From Deltaproteobacteria bacterium (GTDB lineage Bacteria; Desulfobacterota; Desulfobaccia; Desulfobaccales; 0-14-0-80-60-11), in contig JASEFS010000003.1 in assembly GCA_030018495.1 (NCBI GenBank), positions 1 through 64,000 of the forward strand: 64,000 bases of DNA, written 5' to 3'. Both the position numbers and the translations under genes were made by a program. Below the pieces are notes generated by a model, which was given only the letters and a program-made list of their open reading frames with translations, searched no databases and was not told the DNA's origin. Positions 25,357 through 33,207 of this stretch are shown here, in pieces; the first letter of the stretch is position 1; every line of letters begins with the position of its first letter.

Positions 25357-26805
25357 ATGGCTGACCAGATAAAACTTAGACAAGTGGATGAGTACCGCTG
25401 GGAGATTCCCCAGGAGGGGAAAATGCGCACCCGCGGCCTCATCTTCGCGTCCAAGGAAATGCTCCCCAAAATCCGGGAGGACAAGTCCCTGGAGCAGGTG
25501 GCCAACGTGGCCACCCTGCCCGGCATCGAAGGCCCGTCCATGGCCATGCCCGACATCCACTGGGGCTACGGCTTTCCCATCGGCGGGGTGGCCGCCTTCA
25601 ACCTGGAGGAAGGCGTCGTCTCTCCCGGCGGTGTAGGCTACGATATCAACTGCGGCGTGCGGCTCCTGCGCACCAATCTGGAGCGGGCTGATATCGAAAG
25701 CCGGATGGAAACGCTGGTCGACACCCTGTTCGGCAACATTCCCTCAGGGGTGGGCTCCCGGCGCAAGGAGTTGAAGCTCACCGTACCCACGCTGAAGCAG
25801 GTGCTGCGCTATGGCGCGGAGTGGGCCGTGAAAAACGGCTACGGCAGCGCCGACGACCTGGCTCATATCGAGGCCGGGGGCCGGATCGAAGGGGCCGACC
25901 CCGAGATGGTCAGCCAGTTCGCCATGGACCGGGGCAAGGACCAGTTGGGCACCCTGGGCTCAGGCAACCACTTTACGGAGGTAGGCTACGTCGCGGAAAT
26001 TTTCGACGAGGCGCTGGCTGCGGCCCTGGGGCTTTTCAAGGGCCAGGTCACCGTCATCGTGCATACCGGCTCCCGGGGCTTGGGGCACCAGGTGTGCGAC
26101 GACTTTATCAAGGTAATGCTCAAGGCCAGCGCCAAGTACGGCATCTGGCTGCCGGACCGTCAGTTGTGCTCCGCGCCCATTCAATCGCCCGAAGGCCGGC
26201 AGTATTTGGGGGCCATGGCCGCGGCGGCCAACTTTGCGTTCGCCAACCGCCAGATGATCACCCACTGGGTGCGGGAGTCCTTTGAGCAGGTCTTCAAAAT
26301 GGGGCCCCGCCAGTTGGGGCTGGAATTGATTTACGACGTGGCCCACAACATCGCCAAGATAGAAAAGCACCTGATCAACGGCAAAGAAAAAACCGTGTGC
26401 GTGCACCGGAAAGGCGCCACCCGGGCCTTTCCGCCGGGCCATCCGGAAACGCCCCAAGCTTATAAGGAAACGGGCCAGCCGGTGCTCATCCCCGGGGACA
26501 TGGGGCGCTACTCCTACGTGCTGGTGGGCACCCAAAAAGCCCTGGAGGAGACCTTCGGCAGCACCTGCCACGGCGCCGGCCGGGAGATGTCCCGGCACAT
26601 GGCCCTCAAAGCCGCCAAGGGCCGGGACATCATCAAGGAACTGGCCAAGCAGGGCATCATCGTCCGGGGAGCCGGCAAGCGCACCGTGGACGAGGAAATC
26701 TCCGAAGCTTACAAGGACGTCAGCGACGTGGTGGAGGTGACCCACGGCGCGGGGATTTCTCGCAAAGTCGCCAAGCTCAAACCATTGGGGGTGATTAAGG
26801 GTTAG
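25357..26805 (+). CDS. rtcB: RNA-splicing ligase RtcB
   Basis: GTP/Mn-dependent ligase that joins 2',3'-cyclic phosphate (or 3'-phosphate) and 5'-OH RNA ends, for RNA repair. 482 aa, normal length. Family marks: MPDIHWGYGFPIGGVAAF near residue 65, GGVGYDINCGVRLLRTN (metal-binding Cys/Asp), GTLGSGNHFTEV, HTGSRGLGHQV, and the guanylylated His region YDVAHNIAKIE plus CVHRKGATRAFPPG. SVLVGT-like YSYVLVGT lies near the C-terminus. Pairs with the archease gene upstream. Confidence 0.97.
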   Translation: MADQIKLRQVDEYRWEIPQEGKMRTRGLIFASKEMLPKIREDKSLEQVANVATLPGIEGPSMAMPDIHWGYGFPIGGVAAFNLEEGVVSPGGVGYDINCGVRLLRTNLERADIESRMETLVDTLFGNIPSGVGSRRKELKLTVPTLKQVLRYGAEWAVKNGYGSADDLAHIEAGGRIEGADPEMVSQFAMDRGKDQLGTLGSGNHFTEVGYVAEIFDEALAAALGLFKGQVTVIVHTGSRGLGHQVCDDFIKVMLKASAKYGIWLPDRQLCSAPIQSPEGRQYLGAMAAAANFAFANRQMITHWVRESFEQVFKMGPRQLGLELIYDVAHNIAKIEKHLINGKEKTVCVHRKGATRAFPPGHPETPQAYKETGQPVLIPGDMGRYSYVLVGTQKALEETFGSTCHGAGREMSRHMALKAAKGRDIIKELAKQGIIVRGAGKRTVDEEISEAYKDVSDVVEVTHGAGISRKVAKLKPLGVIKG

Positions 26806-27152
26806 CACCCTCAATCATTAAGTTAAAATGTAGTGCGCATGCGCACCAAAAAATGCAGCCGCAAGCTTTAGCTTGCGCTTTACCATCCTGCCGGGAGAAT
26901 GATTTGGCGCCGGCTAAAGCCTGCGGCTCCAGAATAAAATATTGACAGCACAGGCTGGAAAGCCTGTGCCACCGGGTGTGATGAGGTAATGCGGCGGGCA
27001 GTGCCCGCCCTACATAAAACGGTTCGTTCCCAATACAACTTGGGAGCGAAGTTGAGGGATACACGGCACTGGCAAACGTGGTGAGCCATGCGCACCCTAC
27101 CCAGGGCCGCCAAGGCGACATCAATAAAACCAAAACCTAATCAAAAACCAAA
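26806..27152. repeat. Intergenic REP cluster between rtcB and the ffh array
   Basis: No gene seen. It holds GCCGCAAGCTTTAGCTTGCG (about 26855) and a partly inverted GGCTAAAGCCTGCGGC (about 26918), then CACAGGCTGGAAAGCCTGTG (about 26946), GGCGGGCAGTGCCCGCCC (about 26993) and a CGTTCCCAA/TTGGGAGCG palindrome (about 27022). These are at least four different REP-like classes packed in 250 bp. A bacterial SRP RNA was looked for near ffh and not recognised. Confidence 0.75.
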
Positions 27153-27222
27153 AGCTGACTGCTGACTGCTGATAGCTGACAGCTGACAGCTTAAAGCTTA
27201 AAGCTTACAGCCTATAGCTAAA
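27153..27222 (+). repeat. Ten-unit heptamer array abutting the ffh start codon
   Basis: Exactly ten consecutive 7-bp units of the type AGCTGAC, AGCTTAA, AGCCTAT, AGCTAAA. The last base of unit ten is the base before the ffh ATG. No Shine-Dalgarno sequence is present. Confidence 0.9.
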
Positions 27223-28554
27223 ATGTTCGACCGCCTGTCCGACAAACTGGCCGAGGTCTTCAAGAAGCTCAAAGGCCGGGGCAAGCTCACCGAAGAGGAC
27301 GTCAACGCGGCCTTGCGCGAGGTGCGCCTGTCGCTGCTCGAAGCCGACGTCAACTACAAGGTGGCCAAGGCCTTTATCGACCGGATCAAGGGCCGGGCCG
27401 TGGGCGAAGAGGTTATGGGGAGCCTCACGCCGGCCCAACAGGTCATCAAGATCGTCCATGAGGAACTGACCAGCCTTTTGGGCGGGGAATCCCCCAAGCT
27501 GGACCTTTCCGGCCGTCCTCCGGTGGCCATCATGCTGGTGGGGCTGCAAGGTTCGGGCAAAACCACCACCTGCGCCAAGTTGGCCAAACGCCTCAAATCC
27601 CAGGGGCGCCAGCCCTATCTCGTGCCCGCGGACGTGCAGCGGCCCGCAGCCATCGAACAGCTCAAACGCCTGGCCGCGGAGGTGCAGGTGGGCGTCTATC
27701 CCTCGGAGGCGACCCAAAACCCCGTGGCCATCGCCGATGCCGGCATGGAGGCGGCATACAGCGCCGGCTATGACACGGTGATCTTGGACACCGCCGGGCG
27801 GCTGCACATCGATGCGCCTCTCATGGAGGAACTTAAGGCCATCCGGGAGAGAGTGGAGCCGAACGAGATTTTGTTGGTGGCCGACGCCATGACCGGCCAG
27901 GACGCGGTGCAAGTGGCCCAAAAATTTCATGATCTGCTCAAGCTCACCGGGGTGATCCTCACCAAGGTGGAGGGCGACGCCCGGGGCGGTGCGGCCCTGT
28001 CCATGCGCGCCGTCATCGGCCAGCCCATAAAATTCCTGGGCGTGGGCGAAAAGCTGGACGCCCTGGAACTCTTCCACCCGGACCGGCTGGCCTCCCGCAT
28101 CCTGGGCATGGGGGATGTGCTTACCCTCATTGAGAAGGCCCAGGAAACCTTCGATGAAGCGCAGGTCAAGGCGCTGGAAAAGAAGATCCGGGAAGAGGCC
28201 TTCACCCTGGAAGACTTCCGCGACCAGATCCGGCAGATGCAAAAAATGGGGTCCCTGGAATCGCTCATCGACATGATTCCGGGCATGAAAAAGCTCAAGG
28301 CCTTGAAAAACGCCAAGCCGGACGAACGCGAACTGAAAAAGGTGGAGGCCATTATCTGCTCCATGACCCCGGCGGAGCGGGCCGATTACACCATCATCAA
28401 CGGCAGCCGGCGCCGCCGCATCGCCCGCGGCAGCGGCACCAGCGTGGAAGAAGTGAACCGGCTTCTGAAAAATTTCGCCATGACCCAAAAAATGATGAAG
28501 CAGATGGGCAAGGCGGCCAAACGGGGCAGACTTTCATTCCCCGGATTGTTTTAA
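27223..28554 (+). CDS. ffh: Signal recognition particle protein Ffh (SRP54)
   Basis: GTPase that binds signal peptides and 4.5S RNA and targets nascent membrane proteins to FtsY. 443 aa. N domain helices, then the G domain with GLQGSGKTTTCAKLA (about residue 105), DVQRPAAIEQL, DTAGRLHID and TKVEGDARGGAALS. The methionine-rich M domain (RQMQKMGSLESLIDMIPGM, MTQKMMKQMGKA) follows. Heads the rpsP-khpA-rimM-trmD-rplS cluster, a common arrangement. Translation start has no ribosome binding site but follows a heptamer array. Confidence 0.97.
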   Translation: MFDRLSDKLAEVFKKLKGRGKLTEEDVNAALREVRLSLLEADVNYKVAKAFIDRIKGRAVGEEVMGSLTPAQQVIKIVHEELTSLLGGESPKLDLSGRPPVAIMLVGLQGSGKTTTCAKLAKRLKSQGRQPYLVPADVQRPAAIEQLKRLAAEVQVGVYPSEATQNPVAIADAGMEAAYSAGYDTVILDTAGRLHIDAPLMEELKAIRERVEPNEILLVADAMTGQDAVQVAQKFHDLLKLTGVILTKVEGDARGGAALSMRAVIGQPIKFLGVGEKLDALELFHPDRLASRILGMGDVLTLIEKAQETFDEAQVKALEKKIREEAFTLEDFRDQIRQMQKMGSLESLIDMIPGMKKLKALKNAKPDERELKKVEAIICSMTPAERADYTIINGSRRRRIARGSGTSVEEVNRLLKNFAMTQKMMKQMGKAAKRGRLSFPGLF

Positions 28555-28646
28555 AAAATTTTTGGGAGGAGACAGAGCGCCGCTCTCAGCCGGTGGTCAC
28601 CACCTCAGCCCTTTAAATCTATCCTAAGGAGGATTAAACGACAAAC

Positions 28647-28904
28647 ATGGCACTACGCATTCGGTTGGCCCGCTATGGGGCCAAAAAACGCCCGTTCTAT
28701 CGAATTGTGGTATCCAACAGCGAAGCCCCCCGGGACGGCAGGTTTCTGGAGATTGTCGGCACCTATGATCCGCGCCAGGACCCCGCAGCGATCACCATTA
28801 AGGAGGAACTTCTCTCCCATTGGGAAAGCCGCGGCGCCAAGCCCACGGACACGGTGGCCAATCTCTTGAAGCAATGGCGGGCCAAGTCCGCCTCAACGGC
28901 CTGA
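28647..28904 (+). CDS. rpsP: 30S ribosomal protein S16
   Basis: 85 aa, complete. [23 protein letters not shown] at the N-terminus (split [10 protein letters not shown] and [10 protein letters not shown]) and VGTYDP are diagnostic. Strong AAGGAGG ribosome site about 14 bp upstream. Part of the ffh-rpsP-khpA-rimM-trmD-rplS cluster. Confidence 0.97.
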   Translation: MALRIRLARYGAKKRPFYRIVVSNSEAPRDGRFLEIVGTYDPRQDPAAITIKEELLSHWESRGAKPTDTVANLLKQWRAKSASTA

Positions 28905-29021
28905 GCCGCCGTGAAGGAGATTCCGGGACAGGGTTCAACCTGAGTTAATGGACATTATCTGACTTATGACCGCGCAAGCGCTCCTGTGATCCGCCCCATT
29001 CCAGATCGGAGGTGGCAGAGC

Positions 29022-29252
29022 ATGAAGGAATTGATCAAGTTCATCGCGCAGGCTCTGGTGGACCATCCGGACCAGGTACAGGTTAAGGAGATCGAAGGTG
29101 AACAGACCTCGGTCATTGAATTGAAGGTGGCCAAAGAAGACCTGGGCAAGGTGATCGGCAAGCAGGGCCGCACGGCCCGGGCCATGCGCACCATACTGAG
29201 TGCGGCGTCCACCAAAATTCGTAAGCGGTCGGTGCTGGAGATCATTGAGTAG
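29022..29252 (+). CDS. khpA: KH domain RNA-binding protein KhpA
   Basis: Small single-KH RNA-binding protein (YlqC/KhpA family) encoded between rpsP and rimM in many bacteria. 76 aa. The KH motif reads [19 protein letters not shown] (GxxG = GKQG). ATG 29022 ([13 protein letters not shown]) follows CGGAGGTGG. An earlier in-frame start near 28986 is less likely. Confidence 0.95.
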   Translation: MKELIKFIAQALVDHPDQVQVKEIEGEQTSVIELKVAKEDLGKVIGKQGRTARAMRTILSAASTKIRKRSVLEIIE

Positions 29253-29772
29253 AGCCTGCCAAAGCCGCTCCCGGTTGATCTCCTTGGGAAAAATAGTCGG
29301 CGCCCACGGCCTCAAAGGTGCGCTCAAAATCGGGGCGGCCGCAGCCCCTGAAGTATTTCTCGCGGTGGCGGAAGTGGACATCAACGGTGACCGCTACGCC
29401 GTAATAGCAGCGGAACCCAGGAAAAATCAGTTATTGCTCCGCCTGGAGGGTATTGCTACCCGCGACCAGGTGGAGCAGTTGGTCGGCCGCGAAATCAGGG
29501 GAGAAAGCAGCCGCTTTCCGCCTCTGCCGGAAGGCGAATATTACTGGTTTCAGCTTGAGGGGTTGCCGGTGCGCCATGCCGAGAGCGGGGAGCTGCTGGG
29601 CAAGCTGACGGAGATCATTTCCACGCCGGCCCATGATGTTTATGTGGTCCATAAAGGGGAACGGGAACTCTTGCTGCCCGCGGTGGAAGAAGTAATAATC
29701 GAAATTAATCTTGACGAGGGGGTAATCAAGGCCCTGCCGCCTGAAGGACTCCTGGAAATTTATGCGGATTGA
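29245..29772 (+). CDS. rimM: Ribosome maturation factor RimM
   Basis: 16S rRNA/30S assembly factor. About 175 aa. [19 protein letters not shown] at the N-terminus begins the RimM domain; [17 protein letters not shown] opens the PRC-barrel domain. The start is unclear: TTG 29245 overlaps the khpA stop and has GGAG at the right distance, and TTG 29275 lies directly before the conserved ISLGKIVG. I chose 29245. No ATG is available in this region. Confidence 0.9.
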   Translation: MSRACQSRSRLISLGKIVGAHGLKGALKIGAAAAPEVFLAVAEVDINGDRYAVIAAEPRKNQLLLRLEGIATRDQVEQLVGREIRGESSRFPPLPEGEYYWFQLEGLPVRHAESGELLGKLTEIISTPAHDVYVVHKGERELLLPAVEEVIIEINLDEGVIKALPPEGLLEIYAD

Positions 29773-30466
29773 TGTTGTCACTCTGTTTCCGGAGTTTTTC
29801 ACTTCGCCGTTGAGTCAAAGCATGCTGCGCCGGGCTCAGGAACTGGGGGCGGTGACCTTCCGGATTATCAACCTGCGGGACTTCGCGCCTGACCGCCACA
29901 AAGTGTGCGATGACCGCCCGTTCGGCGGCGGCCCCGGCATGGTCATGAAAATCGAGCCGCTGGTGGCGGCCATCCGGGCCCTGCGGCAGGAAGACCCCGA
30001 TACCTGGGTCATTTTGCTGTCGCCCCAGGGCCGGCTCTTTGATCAGGGAAAAGCGGGCGAACTGGCGGCGCGTAAGCATATCGCGCTCATTTGCGGCCAT
30101 TATGAAGGGGTGGACGACCGCATCCGGTTTTACCTTGACGAAGAGCTCTCCATAGGTGATTACATACTTACCGGGGGGGAAATACCGGCCTTGGCGGTGG
30201 CGGATGCCGTAACCCGGCTGGTGCCCGGCGTCCTGGGTGGGGCAGGCGCGGCCGCCGAGGAGTCCTTCCAAACCGGTTTGCTGGAATATCCGCAGTTCAC
30301 CCGCCCCCGGGTCTTTGAGGGCCACGAGGTTCCGGAGGTGCTTCTGTCCGGGGATCACGCGGCCATCGCCCGCTGGCGCCGGCAGCAGGCCCTGAAAAAA
30401 ACGGCCGCCGCGCGGCCTGATTTGCTTAAAAAAGCAAAAATTACTCCCGAAGACGAGGAAATCTGA
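29762..30466 (+). CDS. trmD: tRNA (guanine37-N1)-methyltransferase
   Basis: SpoU-TrmD trefoil-knot methyltransferase that makes m1G37 and prevents frameshifting. 234 aa. [38 protein letters not shown] and GDYILTGGEIPAL are diagnostic. Its ATG overlaps the end of rimM. Confidence 0.97.
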   Translation: MRIDVVTLFPEFFTSPLSQSMLRRAQELGAVTFRIINLRDFAPDRHKVCDDRPFGGGPGMVMKIEPLVAAIRALRQEDPDTWVILLSPQGRLFDQGKAGELAARKHIALICGHYEGVDDRIRFYLDEELSIGDYILTGGEIPALAVADAVTRLVPGVLGGAGAAAEESFQTGLLEYPQFTRPRVFEGHEVPEVLLSGDHAAIARWRRQQALKKTAAARPDLLKKAKITPEDEEI

Positions 30467-30506
30467 TATTATTTCATGATTATTCGACAAGGACAGGTGA
30501 TGTGAA

Positions 30507-30860
30507 ATGGAACGGCTGACACAATTATCCCGGGAGCAAATGCGCGCCGATTTGCCGGATTTTCGCCCGGGCGATACCGTGGAAGTGCATGTCCGCATTG
30601 TGGAAGGCGACAAAGAGCGCATTCAGGTGTTCAAAGGGGTGGTCATCAGAAAGCGGGGAGGGCTCACCGGGGCCACCTTCACGGTGCGCAAGGTGTCCTA
30701 CGGCGTGGGCGTGGAGCGCATCTTTCCCCTCCATTCCCCCAATATCGAGCAGGTGAAAATCCTTTTCCGGGGCAAGGTGCGCCAAGGGCGCCTCTATTAC
30801 CTCCGGCAGCGCTACGGCAAAGCCGCCCGCATCAGGGAGAAGCGGAGACAGACGGCATGA
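30507..30860 (+). CDS. rplS: 50S ribosomal protein L19
   Basis: 117 aa. [24 protein letters not shown]-type text ([25 protein letters not shown]), [13 protein letters not shown] and [13 protein letters not shown] are diagnostic of L19. Its stop overlaps the rnhB ATG (ATGA). Confidence 0.97.
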   Translation: MERLTQLSREQMRADLPDFRPGDTVEVHVRIVEGDKERIQVFKGVVIRKRGGLTGATFTVRKVSYGVGVERIFPLHSPNIEQVKILFRGKVRQGRLYYLRQRYGKAARIREKRRQTA

Positions 30861-31510
30861 AGGAGCTCCGGGGCGGCAACGCGGTGTGTGCTGACCCGGA
30901 GAACTTTTGGCGCGAGCAAGGGCTCGCATATATAGCCGGTGTGGATGAGGCCGGCCGCGGTCCCCTGGCCGGCCCGGTGGTGGCGGCGGCGGTGGTTTTG
31001 CCTCATTCCGCCTCTATTTCCGGCCTGAAAGACAGCAAACTTCTGACGCCCGAAATCAGGGCAGCTCTGGCTGAAGAAATCCGAGAGAAGGCGCTGGCCT
31101 TTGCCATCCGGGAAGTAGGTGTGCGCCACATCGAACGCCTGGGGATTCTGGCCGCCAGCCTCAAGGCCATGGCCTTGGCGGTCCAGGCTCTGACCGTGGC
31201 GCCTCACATTGTCCTCATCGACGGCCGTGAACCCTTACCCCTGGCGCTTCCCCAACAACCGGTGATAGACGGCGACGATTGCTGCCCTTCCATCGCCGCG
31301 GCTTCGATTCTCGCCAAGGTGCACCGGGACCGGTGCATGGAGGCCTACCACCGCCAGTACCCGCAATATAATTTCGCCCGCCATAAAGGCTATGCCACCC
31401 GTGAGCACCTGGAGGCGCTGCGCGCCTGGGGCCCCTGCGCCTTGCACCGGCGCACCTTCAAACGAGTGCGGGAATGGCTTGCGGCTAATGGCGGCGATGA
31501 GGAGATGTAA
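30857..31510 (+). CDS. rnhB: Ribonuclease HII
   Basis: Cleaves RNA in RNA/DNA hybrids, including single ribonucleotides in DNA. 217 aa. The catalytic core [20 protein letters not shown] includes the DEAGRGP motif. LIDGREPLP, a further Asp/Ser-rich [10 protein letters not shown] and HKGYATREH also match. Overlaps rplS by ATGA. Confidence 0.96.
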   Translation: MKELRGGNAVCADPENFWREQGLAYIAGVDEAGRGPLAGPVVAAAVVLPHSASISGLKDSKLLTPEIRAALAEEIREKALAFAIREVGVRHIERLGILAASLKAMALAVQALTVAPHIVLIDGREPLPLALPQQPVIDGDDCCPSIAAASILAKVHRDRCMEAYHRQYPQYNFARHKGYATREHLEALRAWGPCALHRRTFKRVREWLAANGGDEEM

Positions 31511-31541
31511 GGCCAAGGCGACGCCCCTCACGGAGAAACGG

Positions 31542-31910
31542 ATGTCCACGGGCATGAAGACCATCAGGCAGGAATTGGGGGGCAGGGGCGAAGAGCTGGC
31601 CGCGGCGGCCTTGAAGAAGCAGGGCTATAAAATAATCGAACGCAATTATGTCACGCCGCTGGGGGAAATTGATCTCATTGCCAAACAAAAAGGGCTGCTG
31701 GTTTTTATTGAAGTCAAGACCCGGCAAAGCGAGCGGTTCGGGACCCCCGCGGAGGCGGTGCACCCGGCCAAGCAGGCCAAACTGCGCCGGCTGGCGGATT
31801 ATTATTTGAAACAAAAGCGCCTGGGCGAAATGCCGGTTAGATTTGATGTGGTGGGGATTACTTTTAGCGCAGGCACTCCGGCGATAGAAATTATTGTTAA
31901 TGCCTTTTAG
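31542..31910 (+). CDS. UPF0102 (YraN) family nuclease-like protein
   Basis: 122 aa with the endonuclease-like fold of the YraN family: GRGEELAAAALKKQGYKI at the N-terminus, GEIDLIAKQKGLLVFIEVKTR (Asp and E-x-K of a restriction-nuclease-type site) and FDVVGI. The biochemical role is not established. ATG 31542 follows CGGAGAAACG. Location beside rnhB is usual. Confidence 0.93.
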   Translation: MSTGMKTIRQELGGRGEELAAAALKKQGYKIIERNYVTPLGEIDLIAKQKGLLVFIEVKTRQSERFGTPAEAVHPAKQAKLRRLADYYLKQKRLGEMPVRFDVVGITFSAGTPAIEIIVNAF

Positions 31911-31934
31911 TATCGAACCGTTCCTCGGGCTTTT

Positions 31935-32765
31935 ATGCTGTACGTCGTCGCCACGCCCATCGGCAACCTGGAGGACATCACCTTAAGGGCTCTCAGGGTG
32001 CTCAAGGAGGTGGACCTCATCGCCTGTGAAGACACCCGGCGCACCCGGAAGCTCCTGAGCCATTACGGGTTTAAGAAGCCTCTCGTCAGCTACCACGCCC
32101 ACAATCAAAAAACCCGGGGGCCGGAGCTGATCGCGCGCTTAAAGCGGGGCGAGACCATCGCCCTGGTGAGCGACGCCGGCACGCCGGGCTTCTCCGACCC
32201 GGGCGCGGACCTGGTGGCCGCGGCCTGGGACGCGGGCATTCAGGTGCAGGCGGTTCCCGGCCCCGCCGCGGGCGTCGCGGCTTTATCCATGAGCGGTTTC
32301 AAAGGCGACGTCGCCTTTGTGGGCTTTCTGCCCCGGCGGGCGGGGAAGCGCCGGGACCTGTTGACAGCGCTGGCCAACGAACCCCGGGTCCTCATCTTCT
32401 ATGAAGCCCCGGGACGGCTGGCGGAGACGCTCGCTGAAATCGCGTCGGCCATGCCGGACCGCCAGGTGCTGGTGGTGAGGGAATTGACCAAGCTTTATGA
32501 AGAGAGCTGGCGGGGACCGGTGACCGAAGTGGCCCAGCGGCTCGCCGGACGGGACATCAAGGGGGAATGCACCCTGATTCTCTCCATGCCGGCAGACCGC
32601 GACAGGGGGAAGGTGAATGTGGCCGAGGAGCTTTTGAAAACCGCCCGGGAAAGCCGGCTGACCGGACGCCGGTTAGCGGAAGCGGTGGCTGCTGATTTGA
32701 AGCTCCCCAGGCGGCGGGTGTACCAGACTTATTTGGAGCTGAAGGGCCAAAACCGCCTTCCCTGA
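31935..32765 (+). CDS. rsmI: 16S rRNA (cytidine1402-2'-O)-methyltransferase
   Basis: Tetrapyrrole-methylase-fold enzyme acting on C1402 of 16S rRNA. 276 aa. LYVVATPIGNLEDITLRAL, IACEDTRRTRKLL, LVSDAGTPGFSDPG, AVPGPAAGVAAL, VGFLPRR and VVRELTKLYEE are diagnostic. Confidence 0.96.
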   Translation: MLYVVATPIGNLEDITLRALRVLKEVDLIACEDTRRTRKLLSHYGFKKPLVSYHAHNQKTRGPELIARLKRGETIALVSDAGTPGFSDPGADLVAAAWDAGIQVQAVPGPAAGVAALSMSGFKGDVAFVGFLPRRAGKRRDLLTALANEPRVLIFYEAPGRLAETLAEIASAMPDRQVLVVRELTKLYEESWRGPVTEVAQRLAGRDIKGECTLILSMPADRDRGKVNVAEELLKTARESRLTGRRLAEAVAADLKLPRRRVYQTYLELKGQNRLP

Positions 32766-32907
32766 AAGGTGAGAGATTTCACCGCGGCTGCGGGGCTCCT
32801 GCCCGGTTTGATTTTCCGGCGCTCCGGTATAAGATTAATTGAGCTTTGTATCTGAAGGAAAGATCGAAACCCGTTAACTTCTCATCTCTTTTCAAAAACT
32901 GTTATTT

Positions 32908-33207
32908 ATGCACGGGAAACATCAGGAGTCGGAACCTTACGAAGTGGAATGGGAAATTTGGGTGGAAAACCGGCTGGGTATTCATGCCCGGCCGGCCGCC
33001 CAAATAATGAACCTGGCGGCCCAATTCGATGCCACTTTGATCCTGGAAAAGGACGGTTTGCAGGCTAATACCAGGGAGCTTCTGGCCCTTCTGGCTTTGG
33101 ATTGCCCCCAGGGCACCCGGCTGGTGATCAAGGCGAGCGGCGCCGAAGCCTGGCAGGCCGCCCAGGCTCTGGCCGGCCTGTTTGCCCGCAAATTCGGGGA
33201 GACATGA
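32908..33207 (+). CDS. ptsH: HPr family phosphocarrier protein
   Basis: Phosphocarrier receiving phosphate from enzyme I on His26 (GIHARPAA). 99 aa with a ~14-residue acidic N-terminal extension. Aligning against Bacillus HPr from His15, the regulatory Ser46 position falls on Glu57 here (NTRELLALL replaces the LKSIMGVM-type helix), so HPr kinase control of the classical type is absent or different. The ATGA overlap couples it to ptsI. No sugar-specific EII gene is in view. Its leader ends CAAAAACTGTTATTT-ATG, like the tails of the heptamer arrays. Confidence 0.9.
   Translation: MHGKHQESEPYEVEWEIWVENRLGIHARPAAQIMNLAAQFDATLILEKDGLQANTRELLALLALDCPQGTRLVIKASGAEAWQAAQALAGLFARKFGET

Noticed and set aside
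26806-27222. SRP 4.5S RNA gene next to ffh
   Set aside because: No tetraloop/asymmetric-bulge core could be found; the region is explained by REP elements and the heptamer array.
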